64,000 nucleotides of DNA from Rhodospirillaceae bacterium (GTDB lineage Bacteria > Pseudomonadota > Alphaproteobacteria > Rhodospirillales > Rhodospirillaceae), in contig NSIP01000001.1 of assembly GCA_002737725.1 (NCBI GenBank), forward strand, positions 208,921-272,920, given 5' to 3'. Position numbers and translations under genes: made by a program. The notes below the pieces were generated by a model. The model searched no databases. It had not been told where the DNA came from and saw only the letters and a program-made list of their open reading frames with translations. The number at the start of each line of letters is the position of its first letter. The first letter of the stretch is position 1. Below, piece by piece: positions 8,812 to 18,359 of this stretch.

Positions 8812-11604
8812 GTGCGAACGATTTTAAAACCCCGCGAGATTATCGACCGGCGCGAACTTGCGGCCGCGCTGGATGTCATCGCCAAAAGCGATGAGTCCGA
8901 TACCGCTCGCCGTGCCCGCTTTCTCGACACGCTGAAATCTGCACTCAAAGCCGGCGACGATGAAATTCATTGGCGGCTCGATGACGGAAAGCATTCAGGC
9001 AACGACTGCGTGGCTGAACGCTCGTTTTTGATGGACCAGATCATCCGTGTGTTGTTCGATCACGCCCTCGACCACCTCATTCGGCGCGGCGTGCCCACAA
9101 CGGGCGAGCGCATTGCCGTGCTGGCTATCGGTGGTTATGGGCGTGGTGAACTCGCACCGCTCTCAGACATCGATTTGCTGTTTTTGCTTCCTTACAAAGA
9201 AACACCTTTCTCTGAGCAGCTCGTTGAATTTATCCTGTATTCTCTGTGGGACGCAGGCCTCAAGGTGGGGCAGGCGGTGCGCTCCATCGATGAGAACATT
9301 TTGTATGCCAAAGCTGATGTCACGGTGCGCACATCCTTGCTCGATGCCCGCTGGATCTGGGGTGATCAAGCACTAGCCGCCGATCTCAAGGCCCGCTTTC
9401 AGAAAGACATTGTCGATGGCAGTGGCGCGCAGTTCGTCCAGGCCAAGCTGGCCGAGCGAGATGCCCGCCACGAAAAGACCGGCGATTCGCGCTATCGTCT
9501 GGAGCCCAATGTGAAAGACGACAAAGGCGGTTTGCGCGACTTACACATATTATTTTGGATCGCCAAATATCTCTACGGTGTCTCAGACGTTCGCAGGCTT
9601 GCTGATTTAGGTTTGATTGACGACGAGGCGGCAGGGCGCTTCGTCAAGGTGTATGAATTTCTCAATACCGTGCGTTGCCATTTACATTACCTCAGCGGGC
9701 GTTCTGACAATCGATTGACTTTTGATCTTCAGCGCCAGATTGCAACCAAAATGAACTTTGCGGAACGCGCCAGCTCGGTAGCGACCGAGCGTTTCATGAA
9801 ATATTACTTTCTTATCGCGCGCGACGTGGGCGATCTCACGCGTTTGTTTATCACCATGCTGGAGGAAAAGGGCCGCCGCAAACCTTTGTTACGCCTTCCC
9901 AGTGCCTTGCGTCGTCGCAAGATCGGCGGGTTTTTGGTCGAAGGTGGGCGCATTTCGCTAACGGAAGATGACATCGCGACAAAGCCCATCAAGCTGCTGC
10001 AAATTTTTCGTACCGCCCAAGTTCAAAACATTGATTTCCAACCCAAAGCGCTGCGGCTCATCGCGCGCCATGCCAAACGCGCGGCGACGTTGCGAAACCA
10101 CGAAGATGCCAATGTGATCTTTATGGATATTCTCACGGAACCCAAGGGTGCCGAGAACACGCTACGTCTGATGAACGAATCGGGCGTGTTCGGGCGGTTT
10201 GTGCCCGATTTTGGGCGTGTCGTGGCACAGATGCAGTATGACATGTACCATGTCTATACCACCGATGAGCACACCATCCGCGCCGTTGGCATTCTCAACC
10301 GCATCGAGCAGGGGAAACTAAAGGATGACTTGCCCATTGCCTCTGACGTCATCCACAAAGTGAAATCGCGCCGCGCACTGTATGTCGCGGTCATGTTGCA
10401 CGATATCGCCAAAGGTCGGGGTGGCGATCATTCAGGCCTCGGGGCTGACATTGCGCTTGAGCTTTGCCCACGGCTAGGGCTGACGCCTGAAGAAACTGAA
10501 TCGGTCAGTTGGCTGGTGCGCAATCATCTGCTGATGAGCAATACGGCCTTTAAGCGCGATCTTGATGATCCGCAAACCATCGATACGTTTTCGGAGGCCG
10601 TACAATCACCAGAACGATTGCGGCTACTGTTGGTGCTGACGTGCGCCGATATTCGCGCGGTGGGCCCCAATGTCTGGAATAACTGGAAAGCCACACTTTT
10701 GCGCGAGCTTTATAATCGCGCTGACGAATATATGACGGGCGCGCAAAACACAGCCACGCGTGACGTGCGTGTGGCGGCGTGTCGCGAGGCCTTACTGGCG
10801 CGATTGGCCGACTGGCCCGATGACGCTCGCGAAAGCATTATCGCCTCGGCGTCACCTGCGTATTTGTTGGGATACGACCTCGCGACCCAAGAACGACATA
10901 TGCGATTTATCCGCGCGGCTGAAACCAGAAATCAGAAAATTGAGGTCGCCTTCGCGATTGAGGATAAGCGCGACGTCACCTCCATGCTGGTCTACACGCC
11001 CGATCACCCGGGCCTTTTTGCCAAGATTGCAGGGGCCTTGGCGTTGTCGGGGGTGTCGATTGTTGATGCAAAAATTCTCACGCTCTCGAGCGGTATGGCG
11101 CTCGACACGTTTTATTTTCAAGACTACGACGGCGACACGATTGTCCAAGATGAGCGCCTTGATCGCATCAAAGGCCGTGTCGTTCAGGCCCTGGAAGAGC
11201 GAATCAGGCTTAATCAGGAACTCTCAAACACCGCCGTCCTGCGCGTGCCTATGCGGGCCAAGGCTATGGAAGTGCCGCCGCGTGTCTTTATCGATAACAC
11301 GGCCTCAAGGGTCTGTACCGTGATTGAAATCAACGGGCATGACCGGCCTGGATTCTTGTATGACGTCACAAAAACATTGACGGACCTGGGGCTGCAAATT
11401 TCCTCGGCGCACATTTCAACTTATGGCGAACGAGTGGTCGACGTGTTTTATGTGAAGGACATCTTTGGTATGAAAGTCGAGAATGAAACCAAATTACGTC
11501 AAATCCGAGATGCCTTGGGTAAGACGATAGGCGTGGCCGCAGGCGATGTTTCTGTTCAGGCTGCCGTCCGCCGCGAAGCGGTGACCGCCACGGCCGCTGA
11601 GTAG
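8812..11604 (+). CDS. glnD: Bifunctional PII uridylyltransferase / uridylyl-removing enzyme GlnD
   Basis: A 930-residue nitrogen sensor that adds UMP to PII proteins when glutamine is low and removes it when glutamine is high. Domains in order: nucleotidyltransferase with GGYGRGE at residues 107-113 and the metal-binding LSDIDLLFLL just after; the GlnD helical linker with YRLEPNVKDDKGGLRDLH; an HD hydrolase domain with HDIAKGRGGDHS from about residue 530; and two C-terminal ACT domains (VYTPDHPGLFAKIAGALAL and INGHDRPGFLYDVTKTLTDL), which sense glutamine. The start codon is GTG, with no strong Shine-Dalgarno. No glnB lies nearby. Confidence 0.97.
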   Translation: MRTILKPREIIDRRELAAALDVIAKSDESDTARRARFLDTLKSALKAGDDEIHWRLDDGKHSGNDCVAERSFLMDQIIRVLFDHALDHLIRRGVPTTGERIAVLAIGGYGRGELAPLSDIDLLFLLPYKETPFSEQLVEFILYSLWDAGLKVGQAVRSIDENILYAKADVTVRTSLLDARWIWGDQALAADLKARFQKDIVDGSGAQFVQAKLAERDARHEKTGDSRYRLEPNVKDDKGGLRDLHILFWIAKYLYGVSDVRRLADLGLIDDEAAGRFVKVYEFLNTVRCHLHYLSGRSDNRLTFDLQRQIATKMNFAERASSVATERFMKYYFLIARDVGDLTRLFITMLEEKGRRKPLLRLPSALRRRKIGGFLVEGGRISLTEDDIATKPIKLLQIFRTAQVQNIDFQPKALRLIARHAKRAATLRNHEDANVIFMDILTEPKGAENTLRLMNESGVFGRFVPDFGRVVAQMQYDMYHVYTTDEHTIRAVGILNRIEQGKLKDDLPIASDVIHKVKSRRALYVAVMLHDIAKGRGGDHSGLGADIALELCPRLGLTPEETESVSWLVRNHLLMSNTAFKRDLDDPQTIDTFSEAVQSPERLRLLLVLTCADIRAVGPNVWNNWKATLLRELYNRADEYMTGAQNTATRDVRVAACREALLARLADWPDDARESIIASASPAYLLGYDLATQERHMRFIRAAETRNQKIEVAFAIEDKRDVTSMLVYTPDHPGLFAKIAGALALSGVSIVDAKILTLSSGMALDTFYFQDYDGDTIVQDERLDRIKGRVVQALEERIRLNQELSNTAVLRVPMRAKAMEVPPRVFIDNTASRVCTVIEINGHDRPGFLYDVTKTLTDLGLQISSAHISTYGERVVDVFYVKDIFGMKVENETKLRQIRDALGKTIGVAAGDVSVQAAVRREAVTATAAE

Positions 11605-11686
11605 CTCACCCTCCGCCCCCACCAAAGTTTCGCTACCTGATTGTCTCTGATTCACCTCTACCTCAATTTAAGCTACACTATTACGC

Positions 11687-13261
11687 ATGTCCTTTATTCG
11701 CTCTGTCACCACGGTTGGTTCCTACACGCTGCTGTCGCGCCTCACGGGGTTTGTACGTGATGTGCTCACTGCCACCTATATGGGGGCTGGGGCGACAGCG
11801 GATGCTTTCTTTATCGCCTTTCAGTTCCCGAATCTGTTTCGCAGCCTGTTTGCCGAGGGAGCCTTCTCGGCGAGCTTTGTCCCGATATTTACGCAAACGC
11901 TGGCGCGCGATGGCAAGCAAAAAGCCAAGCAGTTCGCCGACGATGCCTTTGCGGTCTTAGCGGCTGCCTTGCTTGTGTTCAGCGTGATCATGATCATCGC
12001 CATGCCGGTGGTGCTGTATGTGATGGCGCCGGGATTTGCCGATATCCCCGGCCAAATGGAACGCACCACCGAATTGGCGCGCATCGCGTTTCCCTATCTT
12101 TTTTTTGTCTCGCTGACGTCCCTGCAGTCAGGCGTACTCAATGCGTTTGACCGATTTGCTGCCGCTGCCTTTGCTCCGGTTTTGCTGAACCTGACGTTGA
12201 TTTCAGCACTTCTCAGTGGGGCAGGAGCCAACGGAGACCCTGCACTGTTCCTGGCTTGGGGTGTTTTTGTCGCGGGCGTGGTGCAATTTTTCTGGCTGGC
12301 GCAAGATTGCAAACGCATCGGCATGAGATTCAAACTCTCCGTACCGCGCCTCACGCCCGAGGTAAAAACGCTGCTCTCGCGCATGGCGCCGGTCATGTTT
12401 GGTGCGGGCATTTACCAGCTCAATCTGGTGGTCAACAAAATTGTGGCCACCCTTGTCTCTGCTGGCGCGGTGTCATGGCTCTATTATGCCGATCGCGTGA
12501 ACCTCTTGCCTGTTGGTGTCATCGGTGTGGCCATCGGCGTCGCGCTGGTTCCATTGCTCTCACGCCACATTCAAAATGGCGATACCGCCGCCGCCCTGGC
12601 CGATCAAAACCGCGCCATTGAACTCAGCCTGTTGCTGACGGTTCCCGCAGCCGTGGGCATTGCAATGCTAGCAGAGCCCATCACATCGGTTTTATTTGAG
12701 CGTGGCGCGTTCAGTGCGCTGGACCGCGAGGCTGTGGCCGCCGCGCTTATGGCTTTTTCGTTTGGGCTGCCCGCATATGTTCTCAATAAAGCACTGATCC
12801 CCGCCTTCTTTAGTCGCAACGACACCAAGACGCCGGTTCAGGCTGCGTTTGCATCTTTCGTCGTGTGTGTGGTGCTCAACCTCGCGCTGATGAATGTGCT
12901 GGGCCATGTTGGTATTGCAATGGCCACCTCGGTCTCTGCGTGGCTGAATATTTTAATCTTGGGCGCTGTCCTTCACCGGCGCGGGTATCTGATCGCTGAC
13001 GCGCGCCTCAAAGGAAATATTCCTAAAATCATATTCGCAGCCGCGCTCATGGCTGGCCTCTTATTCCTTGGCGATTGGGCCGCCCTTAAAACATGGGGGC
13101 CAATTTTCGGCGCGCCTAACGCACCATCCGGGCCGATGTATCTGCGAACATTTGCATTGGTCGGCCTCATCGCAGGCGGTGCTCTGGTTTTTGCCTTTGC
13201 CATCCTCGCAACAGGTGCGGCTAAGCTCAGCGACCTCAAAAGTCTGCGCCGCCGCGCTTGA
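11687..13261 (+). CDS. murJ: Lipid II flippase MurJ (MviN)
   Basis: A 524-residue polytopic membrane protein of the MVF/MOP superfamily that moves lipid II to the periplasmic face for peptidoglycan synthesis. The opening [20 protein letters not shown], the [27 protein letters not shown] stretch (about 36-62) and VLFERGAFS near 340 are diagnostic. Fourteen hydrophobic helices can be counted. The family's usual length is about 510-530. It lies 82 bp after glnD and 79 bp before trpS, all rightward, a neighbourhood seen across Alphaproteobacteria. Confidence 0.96.
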   Translation: MSFIRSVTTVGSYTLLSRLTGFVRDVLTATYMGAGATADAFFIAFQFPNLFRSLFAEGAFSASFVPIFTQTLARDGKQKAKQFADDAFAVLAAALLVFSVIMIIAMPVVLYVMAPGFADIPGQMERTTELARIAFPYLFFVSLTSLQSGVLNAFDRFAAAAFAPVLLNLTLISALLSGAGANGDPALFLAWGVFVAGVVQFFWLAQDCKRIGMRFKLSVPRLTPEVKTLLSRMAPVMFGAGIYQLNLVVNKIVATLVSAGAVSWLYYADRVNLLPVGVIGVAIGVALVPLLSRHIQNGDTAAALADQNRAIELSLLLTVPAAVGIAMLAEPITSVLFERGAFSALDREAVAAALMAFSFGLPAYVLNKALIPAFFSRNDTKTPVQAAFASFVVCVVLNLALMNVLGHVGIAMATSVSAWLNILILGAVLHRRGYLIADARLKGNIPKIIFAAALMAGLLFLGDWAALKTWGPIFGAPNAPSGPMYLRTFALVGLIAGGALVFAFAILATGAAKLSDLKSLRRRA

Positions 13262-13340
13262 CCGCCCTCTAACACCAGGCTACCACCCCATTCACACTTG
13301 GCGTGCGGGTCCATCCGTGCGCCATACAGAGGAGGACATC

Positions 13341-14378
13341 ATGTCCACTAGCGGGTCCACACCGCTCGGTCAAAAAGCCGGGCGCATCCTGTCTGGCATT
13401 CAGCCCACGGGCAATCTTCACCTCGGCAATTATTTGGGCGCCATTCGCAACTGGGTGACGCTGCAACAAGATTACGAGTGCCTGTTTTGCATTGTCGACA
13501 TGCACGCCATCACGGTTTGGCAAGATCCGGCTGAACTCATACGCACCACCCGTGAAGTGGCCGCCGGCATGATTGCCGCAGGCGTGAGCCCTGTCGATAA
13601 TGCGCTGTTCGTCCAAAGTCATGTGCCGGCCCATGCCCAATTGGCTTGGGTGCTCAATTGTGTGGCGCGCATTGGCTGGCTCAACCGCATGACCCAGTTC
13701 AAGGACAAGGCCGGCAAAAACCGCGAGAATGCCTCGGTCGGGCTTTACGTTTATCCCAACCTCATGGCGGCTGATATTCTTGTTTATAAAGCCACGCATG
13801 TTCCTGTGGGCGAGGATCAAAAACAGCACCTCGAATTGGCGCGCGACATCGCGCAGAAATTCAACATTGATTTTGGAAAAGTGGTGTTTCCGCTGCCCGA
13901 GCCCGTCATTCGCGGGCCAGGCATGCGCGTGATGAGCTTGCGCGATGGCTTAAAGAAAATGTCAAAGTCAGACGAATCTGATTATTCACGCTTGAATATG
14001 ACCGATGACCGTGATGCCATTGCACTCAAATTCCAAAAAGCCAAGTCCGACCCATTGCCACTCCCGACTACAGACGCCGAGATGGAGGGCCGACCCGAAG
14101 CCATCAACCTCATCAACATCTACGCAGCACTCACGGATAAATCTCACGCAGAGGTGCTCGCAGACATTTCCGGCCTGCAGTTCTCAGCCTTTAAAGCTAA
14201 GCTGACTGAAGTTGCTGTGAATGTATTGGGCCCGATCAATGCTGAGACAAAACGGCTGATGAACGACCCGGCCGAGATTGACCGAGTTCTGGCGCGGGGC
14301 GCTGAAAAAGCCAACACCATCGCAGCAGGCGTTTTGAAAGAGGTCTATGACGTGGTTGGTTTCTTGCCGCGCGCCTAG
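13341..14378 (+). CDS. trpS: Tryptophanyl-tRNA synthetase
   Basis: A 345-residue class Ic aminoacyl-tRNA synthetase that charges tRNA-Trp. The HIGH-type motif appears as [12 protein letters not shown] (about residues 22-33) and the KMSKS loop as [12 protein letters not shown] (about 203-214). The start at ATG 13341 is set by a GGAGG-type site (AGAGGAGGAC, 13329-13338). An open frame extends upstream to 13068, but it overlaps murJ and is not convincing. Length fits bacterial TrpRS (330-350). It converges on the nitroreductase gene across a 49-bp gap. Confidence 0.97.
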   Translation: MSTSGSTPLGQKAGRILSGIQPTGNLHLGNYLGAIRNWVTLQQDYECLFCIVDMHAITVWQDPAELIRTTREVAAGMIAAGVSPVDNALFVQSHVPAHAQLAWVLNCVARIGWLNRMTQFKDKAGKNRENASVGLYVYPNLMAADILVYKATHVPVGEDQKQHLELARDIAQKFNIDFGKVVFPLPEPVIRGPGMRVMSLRDGLKKMSKSDESDYSRLNMTDDRDAIALKFQKAKSDPLPLPTTDAEMEGRPEAINLINIYAALTDKSHAEVLADISGLQFSAFKAKLTEVAVNVLGPINAETKRLMNDPAEIDRVLARGAEKANTIAAGVLKEVYDVVGFLPRA

Positions 14379-14427
14379 TCGTCTACACATCTTTCGACCT
14401 TGAGTTTCAAGCGTTGCAAGCCGTAAC

Positions 14428-15027
14428 TCAAATAATCTGGCAGGCCTGCTCAAAGGCTAGGCGTGGCCCGCGTGGAAAAATTTCTGCGTCATCGCCGTAG
14501 CCGATACTGCACAAGAAATTTGCTTTGATCCGCCCCTCTGGCCAGAAGGCTGCATTTACTTTGGCTTGATCGAAACCGCTCATCGGCCCGCAATCTAAGC
14601 CCAAAGACCGTGCCGCGATCATGAGGTAAGCGCCTTGCAACGTGCTGTTGCGAAATGCGGTGTCTTGAATCATCTCAGCGCTGCCTTCGAACCAAGTGCG
14701 GGCGCTTAGGTCGTGCGGGAACAGCTCGGGCAATAAATCATAAAACTGCATGTCGTAGCCAATGATTGCGGTCACTGGCGCGCTCATGGTCTTGGCCAAG
14801 TTGCTGCTAGACAGGGCGGGCTTCAGTTTGTCCTTACCTTCAGGGCCGGTGACAAAAATAAATCGCGCCGGCGAACAGTTGGCGCTGGTTGGCCCCATCT
14901 TCATCAGGTCATAAACGCGCCGCAGCAGGTCTTCGGCGACCGCCTTGGGATGCCAGCTATTTTGCGTCCGAGCTTTTCTGAAGATGAGATCAAGGCCCGC
15001 TTCGTCTATGGTGGTCTTCAAGGTCAA
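14428..15027 (-). CDS. Nitroreductase-family protein, RutE-like (malonic semialdehyde reductase)
   Basis: A 199-residue FMN-dependent oxidoreductase of the nitroreductase fold. The N-terminal FRKARTQNSW segment, the MGPTSANCSPARFIFV motif (about residues 43-58) and LMIAARSLGLDCGPMSGFD (about 134-152) match the RutE/HadB subgroup, which reduces malonic semialdehyde to 3-hydroxypropionate in pyrimidine breakdown. No other rut genes are near, so substrate and pathway are open; a general nitroreductase is the alternative. The start at 15027 is only 15 bp from the divergent start of the deacetylase remnant, so promoters must overlap coding DNA. Confidence 0.8.
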   Translation of the reverse strand: MTLKTTIDEAGLDLIFRKARTQNSWHPKAVAEDLLRRVYDLMKMGPTSANCSPARFIFVTGPEGKDKLKPALSSSNLAKTMSAPVTAIIGYDMQFYDLLPELFPHDLSARTWFEGSAEMIQDTAFRNSTLQGAYLMIAARSLGLDCGPMSGFDQAKVNAAFWPEGRIKANFLCSIGYGDDAEIFPRGPRLAFEQACQII

Positions 15028-15042
15028 CTCCCGGTCCAGAAC

Positions 15043-15399
15043 ATGCGATTTATTCTAAGCAGAGCATTGCTGGCGTTCACATCTGTGCTCTTTGCTGCAC
15101 CCGCGCTCGCTCAAGACCCAAGCGCTGTGGTGCTGATGTATCACCGATTTGGCGAAGCCAAGTATCCCAATACGAACACCACGCTTGAACAACTCGACGC
15201 GCATATCGCCTATTTGCAGGCGAACGATTTTAAAGTTTTGCCCTTACCCGAGGTTGATGCGGCCCTCAAAGCGCGCAAGCCCCTGCCACCCAAGGCCGTC
15301 GCCATCACTATCGATGATGAAACAAGACTGGTACTGGTTCGGTCAAGAGTTTTTGGTGGGAGGGGCCAGCGAGGGTGTGCTGGTCCATGCGCGGTATAG
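15043..15399 (+). pseudogene. Truncated polysaccharide deacetylase (NodB-type), joined to a foreign tail
   Basis: The frame from ATG 15043 codes a signal peptide (MRFILSRALLAFTSVLFAAP, cleavage after ALA), then the start of a NodB-type deacetylase: VVLMYHRFGE, a LEQLDAHIAYL segment and AVAITIDDE. ITIDD is the first catalytic/metal motif of the NodB fold. Directly after it (near 15318) homology ends, and an out-of-family 26-residue tail runs to the stop, so the protein is 118 residues instead of about 250 or more and lacks the other metal ligands. In the next frame the same DNA reads DWYWFGQEFLVGG, then ASEGVLVHARYRN and a stop, which looks like a real C-terminus of some other protein. The best explanation is a deletion that fused two genes out of frame. 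Confidence 0.65.
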
Positions 15400-15402
15400 G
15401 AA

Positions 15403-16404
15403 CTAAATTCCAGTAGGCGATTGGGCCACATCTGCGGATGTCTCACCAATTAAGCGCGCGCGGTCCAAAGCGGCAAGGTCGTTTGCCCTTATAATACTGC
15501 GCAGAGATTCAACATAGGCCTGACCACGGCCTGAATAGCGGGTTAATGCCCCAGCCAAAGTCTGCCCGTCGAGATGCCCGGTTGCGGCCTTCATGTTGGC
15601 GCGCATGCGGCGGAACGGCTCGTAGGCGCGGTGCGTATTCAGGTTATACGCATACGCCAGCGTCGATTCATAAATATCGCGGAACGCGCGCACGCTATGG
15701 GTCTGGCCGGTGATACGGTCTTTGGGAATGATGCCAGCCTCGTCGTTCCACACCCATTGCCCATACAGCGCGTTGCCTTCTGCGGCAAAGCGCGACAACC
15801 CCCACGCACTTTCTTCGGCGGCTTGTGCTAGAACCAAGGACACTGGCAGGGGGGCGGCGCGCAGCAGCAATTCGTCGATCATCTCGGTTTCATTCAGGTC
15901 ATCGGCAGCGCCCACGTCCTCATCGTCAATCACGCGATAGACGCGCGCGAGCCGTTCGAGCTCTTCGCTTTCGGCGCGCTTGAGGTTTTTTTGGACTCTC
16001 GTTTTCTTAGCAAACCCCTCAATATCATCGCGCTCGCGCATGATTTGCTCGTTGACCGCCAGCACCAAGGGCAGCACCGCGCTGAGAAACAAACCTTTAC
16101 GTCGATCAACTTCGGGGACCTGACCCAAATAATCAGGCACGGTGCGCACCAACACGCGCGGTACACCGTATCCATTACGAATTTTCATAACGTCGTAATC
16201 GAGCTTGGCGAAGGCCTCTTCAACCGCAGAAACGGGTAAGGGATCGACGCTGACTTCCACGTCCCAATGGCCAGAGCCATCACGCGAAGCAAAGCCGCGC
16301 CATAAAAAAAAGACGGCGAGCACCACCAATGCCAAGGCACCAGCGATACTGATGATGTGCTTTTTCTTCAGGCTTAAAGCGTTGATCGCAATGACTGCGG
16401 TCAT
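15403..16404 (-). CDS. Bax-like glucosaminidase-domain protein
   Basis: A 333-residue membrane-anchored protein of the Bax/FlgJ glucosaminidase family, which cleaves GlcNAc-containing glycan strands of peptidoglycan. One N-terminal helix (about residues 16-34) anchors it, with the rest in the periplasm. The catalytic domain starts near LPVSLVLAQAAEESAWGLSR (about 196-215), where the conserved Glu of the AxEsgwG motif sits. It continues through GNALYGQWVWN and the FRDIYESTLAYAYNLNTHRAY stretch typical of Bax. The C-terminal region ends ALTRYSGRGQAYVESLRSII. It ends four bases after the remnant above, on the other strand. Confidence 0.82.
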   Translation of the reverse strand: MTAVIAINALSLKKKHIISIAGALALVVLAVFFLWRGFASRDGSGHWDVEVSVDPLPVSAVEEAFAKLDYDVMKIRNGYGVPRVLVRTVPDYLGQVPEVDRRKGLFLSAVLPLVLAVNEQIMRERDDIEGFAKKTRVQKNLKRAESEELERLARVYRVIDDEDVGAADDLNETEMIDELLLRAAPLPVSLVLAQAAEESAWGLSRFAAEGNALYGQWVWNDEAGIIPKDRITGQTHSVRAFRDIYESTLAYAYNLNTHRAYEPFRRMRANMKAATGHLDGQTLAGALTRYSGRGQAYVESLRSIIRANDLAALDRARLIGETSADVAQSPTGI

Positions 16405-16421
16405 CGTTAGGGCTGCGACGT

Positions 16422-16985
16422 TTAATTAATCGCCTCGACTTGCAGCACCTCTGGTACGTAGTGGCGCAACATATTTTCAATGCCCATCTTTAAGGTCGCT
16501 GTCGAACTGGGGCAGCCTGCGCACGAGCCGCGCATATGCAAATAGACGGTGCCCTCTTTGAACCCCTTATAGATGATATCACCACCATCTTGGGCCACGG
16601 CGGGCCGTACGCGCGTGTCGATTAGTTCTTTAATTTGCGAAACGATTTCTGGGCTAATGCCATCGTTGAACTCTTCATCCTCACGCGCGACGTCTTCGGC
16701 GGTCCCCATCACAGGATGACCCGATGTGTAATGATCCATGATTGCCCCCAAAACCATGGGCTTGAGGGTTTGCCAGGACCTCTCGTCGATCTTGGTGACG
16801 GTGATAAAATCAGAGCCGAGAAAAACCCCCTTCACACCACCAACGCCGAACAAGATCTGCGCTAAAGGTGAACGCTCCGCAGCTTCTTCCGACGTGAAAT
16901 CGGCTACGCCAGTTGCCATCACTTCGCGGCCAGGCAGGAATTTCAGCGTGGCGGGGTTGGGGGTGTCTTCAGTTTGGATGAACAT
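16422..16985 (-). CDS. Nfu-type Fe-S scaffold/carrier protein (NifU C-terminal family)
   Basis: A 187-residue Fe-S cluster carrier. The N-terminal Nfu_N domain begins MFIQTEDTPNPATLKFLPG; the C-terminal NifU domain has the CxxC cluster motif in RGSCAGCPSS (about residues 147-156), which bridges a 4Fe-4S cluster between two subunits. The start at 16985 is chosen because Nfu proteins begin exactly at MFIQTE; the frame runs 27 codons further up without support. It is the last of four leftward genes after TauE, TIGR02186 and Usp, with a 121-bp gap before it. No isc or suf genes are nearby. Confidence 0.93.
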   Translation of the reverse strand: MFIQTEDTPNPATLKFLPGREVMATGVADFTSEEAAERSPLAQILFGVGGVKGVFLGSDFITVTKIDERSWQTLKPMVLGAIMDHYTSGHPVMGTAEDVAREDEEFNDGISPEIVSQIKELIDTRVRPAVAQDGGDIIYKGFKEGTVYLHMRGSCAGCPSSTATLKMGIENMLRHYVPEVLQVEAIN

Positions 16986-17106
16986 GGTGGGAAAGTCCTT
17001 ATGCCGGGCGGCCTTAAGTCTCTGGCCATACATAGAGCGATCATGGGGCCTAGTCCATTCGGGCACCCCAAGGCAGACCTTTAAATAGGACTAAATCAGT
17101 CTGAAA

Positions 17107-17598
17107 TCAAGTGAGAGCGTCTACTTGGGCGTCTGACAGGTGGCCAGGAACAATCGTGACAGGGATACGGACTTTACCCGCCAAACTCCCGGACAATGCG
17201 CTGACCAGCCCACCCGGTCCCTCGGGGCCCGTGCCAGCGCCCAGCACCAGAACGGAGATTGAAGGATCTTCAGCGATCACAGCCAGCAACTGCTCCATGG
17301 AGTCGCCCTCGCGCAAGATCACGTGCGGGTAACTTCCCATTAGCCGGTGGGCGTCAACCGCGACGGCTTTGAGCACCTCTTCGGCTTCGCTGTGGGCTTC
17401 GCGCTCCATCAACTCACCAATGCTGGCGAAGTAGTGCGAATCACGTTTGGGCACACAAGAAAACAACACCACCGCGCCATCGGTGCGCAATGCACGGCAG
17501 CACGAAAATCGTACGGCGGCTCTCAACTCGGCGGAACGATCGACCACCAACAGAAATTTGCGCGTGGTCGATGATGCGGGTATGACGGGCTCGGTCAT
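17107..17598 (-). CDS. Universal stress protein (UspA family)
   Basis: A 163-residue single-domain Usp. It begins KFLLVVDRSAELRAAVRFSC, giving the first strand and the Asp near the nucleotide. The C-terminal part reads VLVLGAGTGPEGPGGLVSAL, then SGSLAGKVRIPVTIVPG. This is the place of the ATP-binding G2xG9G(S/T) motif, here G-A-G-T-G...SGSLAG, so ATP binding is possible but not certain. It lies 2 bp after the TIGR02186 gene and is surely cotranscribed. Usp next to Nfu is common in Alphaproteobacteria. Confidence 0.88.
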   Translation of the reverse strand: MTEPVIPASSTTRKFLLVVDRSAELRAAVRFSCCRALRTDGAVVLFSCVPKRDSHYFASIGELMEREAHSEAEEVLKAVAVDAHRLMGSYPHVILREGDSMEQLLAVIAEDPSISVLVLGAGTGPEGPGGLVSALSGSLAGKVRIPVTIVPGHLSDAQVDALT

Positions 17599-17600
17599 TC

Positions 17601-18359
17601 TTAAGCCCGCCGGAACGCAGCGCTGGCGGCCCAGCCCGCCGCAACCGCAAGCGCAATCGCCAGCAAGCCATAAATCGCACCAAAATTATGTGCGAAGTCA
17701 TAGACGTCAGCACCAAAACCAATTTTGCTGATGTTAAACGGCACAATCTCGGCGGCAGCGACGGTCCCATTGCGGAACAAATAAATTTCGACGAAGTAAA
17801 TTCCCGTCGGCACGTTCTCCGGAAACAAAATCCGCGTGCGGAATAATCGATTCGACGTGGTATTCACCGAACCCAAGCCCTCATCGTAAAGCTGAGCTGT
17901 CGTTTTTAATCGAACGAGTGATTCGCGGTAGACCTTTAAATCATCCGGCGACAAGGCCGCATCATCTGCGGTTTCTAAACGAATATTATCGGTCCCAATC
18001 TGAAAGCGCGACAGCAAATTGGGTGGCGCAAATTCCTCCAAGGGGCGGCTTGATGCAATGCGATAGAACGATGGGACATCGCGAAAGGTCACCGATTGAC
18101 GATTGACCCAAATGGGGCCGAAGCGGCTTTTTTTGCGCACCGTAATGTCGCGCGATGGGCCTTTGACGACGATGGCGATGTCTCCGGGTCCATCCGTCGC
18201 GCCGAATAGCAAAATCTCTTTCCCCGTGAATCCGGTGGTGATGGCAACTAGGTTTTCCGAAACATCAGCGACCAGGGGCGCATCTTGTGCGTGCGTTACG
18301 CTTGGCCCGAGACAAGTCGCTGCGAACAAAAGAAAGAGCGCGTGAGGCGTCATGATCAC
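17601..18359 (-). CDS. TIGR02186-family membrane protein (TauE partner)
   Basis: A 252-residue protein with a signal peptide (about residues 1-24, ending THAQ) and one C-terminal membrane helix (about 228-248, YGLLAIALAVAAGWAASAAF). The long periplasmic part includes LVADVSENLVAITTGFTGKE and NRLFRTRILFPENVPTGIYFVE, matching the TIGR02186 family of unknown function that is regularly found beside TauE/SafE-type permeases. It overlaps the tauE-like gene by 4 bp (stop and start interlocked), so the two are translationally coupled and probably act together in sulfur-compound export or its control. The job is inferred from context only. Confidence 0.82.
   Translation of the reverse strand: MIMTPHALFLLFAATCLGPSVTHAQDAPLVADVSENLVAITTGFTGKEILLFGATDGPGDIAIVVKGPSRDITVRKKSRFGPIWVNRQSVTFRDVPSFYRIASSRPLEEFAPPNLLSRFQIGTDNIRLETADDAALSPDDLKVYRESLVRLKTTAQLYDEGLGSVNTTSNRLFRTRILFPENVPTGIYFVEIYLFRNGTVAAAEIVPFNISKIGFGADVYDFAHNFGAIYGLLAIALAVAAGWAASAAFRRA

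Noticed and set aside
12256..12621. Cys/Arg-rich frame inside murJ
   Set aside because: A shadow of the intact murJ frame.
16205..16429. Small frame divergent from Nfu
   Set aside because: Antisense to the Bax-like N-terminus, with no independent support.
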